Shown here one piece after another: positions 61,945 through 64,000 of a stretch of DNA of 64,000 nt. The notes under the pieces are model-generated. The model was not told the DNA's origin and searched no databases. It was given only the letters and a program-made list of their open reading frames with translations. A program made the translations under genes and the position numbers. Origin of the DNA: Leuctra nigra (taxonomy: Eukaryota > Arthropoda > Insecta > Plecoptera > Leuctridae). The stretch spans positions 18,541,073 through 18,605,072 of the forward strand of contig OW203767.1 in NCBI GenBank assembly GCA_934045905.1. The letters run 5' to 3'. Positions within the stretch are counted from its first letter, which is position 1; each line of letters opens with the position of its first letter.

Positions 61945-64000
61945 ATACGCCCGCTACGCTCGCTCAATTGCTTACAAGTTTAAAAAAATTACCCGTGTAA
62001 TTCTACCTTTAAGGCCAGGTTAATCAGGCCTTTAAGATTGTAGGTGAATAACTGTTAACTGATATTTTGTACACCCATTTACTTGTTGATGTGCAAGTTC
62101 AATATCTTACTGTATGGGCTGGAGCATATTTTGCTCAATCATTGTGACAGAATAAATTTGGTTTATTTTTGCCCATCGGACCGGATGTCGGCTTGGCGTG
62201 TAAAAACATGTTCGGCAAAATGCATTTGAGGTTAAGAGTGTAATTAATTTCCTTGATTGAAGAAAGTAGGCGGAAGAAAAGTATTGTACATTGAGAGAAG
62301 CAGGATAGTAGTTTTTCTCAAGAGTTTTTTAATATTCTTTAACACTCGTTTTCTGTATTCAATAATTTAAAAACTATTTTATATATGCGAAGAAATATTT
62401 TTACTTGGAGAAATGCCTTTTTAGACAGCTGTTCGAAAACTTTTTTGCTACATTCCCATCGTTTCACCGCTGTTCAGAATATAATTCATCCCTTCAAAAG
62501 ACAGTCTAACTTGAACTGAAAATGTGCATGACTAAGTAATATGCACACAATATTGAGAACCAATTAATTTGCCCTATAAGTAGGGTATTTCGAGGAACCA
62601 TGTCTACGTAAGAAAACACAATATTTGAGCACGAAACCTTGTGGTGTCCGAAGGGGGGGGGGGGGGGGTGTGCCAAAAGCCACATGCTAGTCCGGGCACG
62701 TCATAGACGCACAACCCAGGGCGAAAGCATTACATTCAGTAGTGAATTTTGACCGTTTTTATCGTTTTGGACCGTTGCATTTTGGACAATAATTTTCGTT
62801 GATTTGATATTTGGTACTTTAGGAATTTTTTCACAATTTTGAGAATTTGTTTAAAAGTACGTGTTGTGTTTATTCATGGATGTACCTACTTCCCCCAGCC
62901 ACCCTGAAATCACCACCTACCGGGGAATTCCCCACCAATTGAGAACCACTGCAGAAACATTCTTATTTAATCATATAATAACATCAGCAAGGATTTTGAT
63001 ATGGAATTTGGTTGATTTGGTAATTCTGAAATATAATTTTATTCCTTGATGATGATTCCATTTCATGATGATTATAATTTAAACTTTGACCTTGACCAGA
63101 TATTCTATGACATTTTATAATACTGTTGAGAATTTTGTATTTAGATATACTTGTGGATCATTTCAATTTATTTCACAGTAGGCAGAAACTATGAACAGTG
63201 GACACCCCTGTGTCATCTGCTACTTGGACACCCCTGGAGAAATGCCTATCTTCTCTGTACCATCCTAGACGTTCGTGCGCCTAACTTATGAACAGAAGCG
63301 GGTTTGCTCTCAGTATATATGTAATCAAGTAACAAACCAGACAAGGCCAAAAAAAACATCACACGCTAACAATATAAATTATTATAATAAAACTAAAACC
63401 AATCTTGATTTTTATTCGGTGAAAGAATTTCATTGAGAGTATTCTAATGGCCTATTTCTATTACAAGTATTTCACAGGTTCACCGCTATTGCAGAATACC
63501 TACCGGTATTGAAGAACCATTATTAATTATTAATTATTAATAGGTAATCAATATTTTTAGTTCAGCTATGCTTGAGAGAAATTGTAATGAATGTTGGTAA
63601 TGTCAATATGAGGTGTGACTTCAAGAAATTATTGATACAAATTATATTATTGAAATCAAATTTGTAGAAACGTGTCACTTTCCATTGCATAGTTTAAATT
63701 TTCTTACCTGTGAGTAAAGATTTAATTTATAAAAATTTCATGAACTAAAATGGCACTTAATCTATTTTTTATCATTTAAATTCCTAACACTTCTTGCTAT
63801 TTATAAATTACATTCTTTCCATTGCTTTCCATTTAATTATGATCTTCAATTTCCCGTGCGATTAAAATGTATTAAAAAATATGTTTTACGACCAGTTTAT
63901 ATTATTCGTCGAGTTTTTATCAATGTCATTAGCCTCATAGAAATGTGCTTTACGAAAAACACTTCACAAAAAATCTACAAATCAGAGTAATTGCTCAATC
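61945..64000. other. Intergenic DNA, nothing recognised
   Basis: Apart from the G run at 62653, it contains two GGACACCCCTG motifs near 63200-63235, resembling in inverse the repeats flanking the 5S-derived SINE. No gene. Confidence 0.5.
62653..62668 (+). repeat. Poly(G) run, 16 bp
   Basis: Uninterrupted G homopolymer following GTGTCCGAA and followed by TGTGCC. Confidence 0.9.

Overview
This is an AT-rich stretch of eukaryotic nuclear DNA, almost certainly from an insect. It has spliced-gene structure, dense short transposable elements, tRNA- and 5S-derived SINEs and several unrelated tandem arrays. The one complete gene I can defend is an insect odorant receptor of the 7tm_6 family, which is restricted to insects. 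The order is not determinable from what I can see. There is nothing bacterial here: no operons, CRISPR arrays or rRNA genes.

Layout. 1-36.4 kb is intergenic DNA. It holds a TA-flanked MITE family (5.4 and 23.0 kb), a 138-bp tandem array (7.9-8.6 kb), several tRNA-derived fragments, a 190-bp dispersed repeat caught between two direct repeats (28.3-28.8 kb), a tRNA-derived SINE (33.4 kb) and a GC-richer 129-bp array (33.7-34.5 kb). At 36.79-39.53 kb, on the + strand, lies a seven-exon odorant receptor gene predicted to encode 446 residues. It has a long hairpin MITE in intron 3 and a roughly 100-bp palindrome about 250 bp upstream of the start codon. From 40 to 51 kb there are more foldback elements, a degenerate non-LTR reverse transcriptase remnant (47.5-47.6 kb, - strand) and very long G/C homopolymers. 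At 51.4-52.4 kb there is a 60-bp array with degenerate repeats beside it and a MITE next to it. At 54.4-55.9 kb a 72-bp minisatellite has 21 copies and happens to be open for 461 codons. The last 4 kb include a 5S rRNA-derived SINE ending in (ATT)n, a two-copy dispersed repeat and a roughly 400-bp element with terminal inverted repeats.

The window is therefore one chemosensory gene in a repeat-rich neighbourhood. Most other open frames are short, lack any recognisable family signature and behave like chance ORFs. The two longest repeat ORFs exist because the repeat period is a multiple of three. All calls rest on reading the sequence; no alignment, structure prediction or database search was run.
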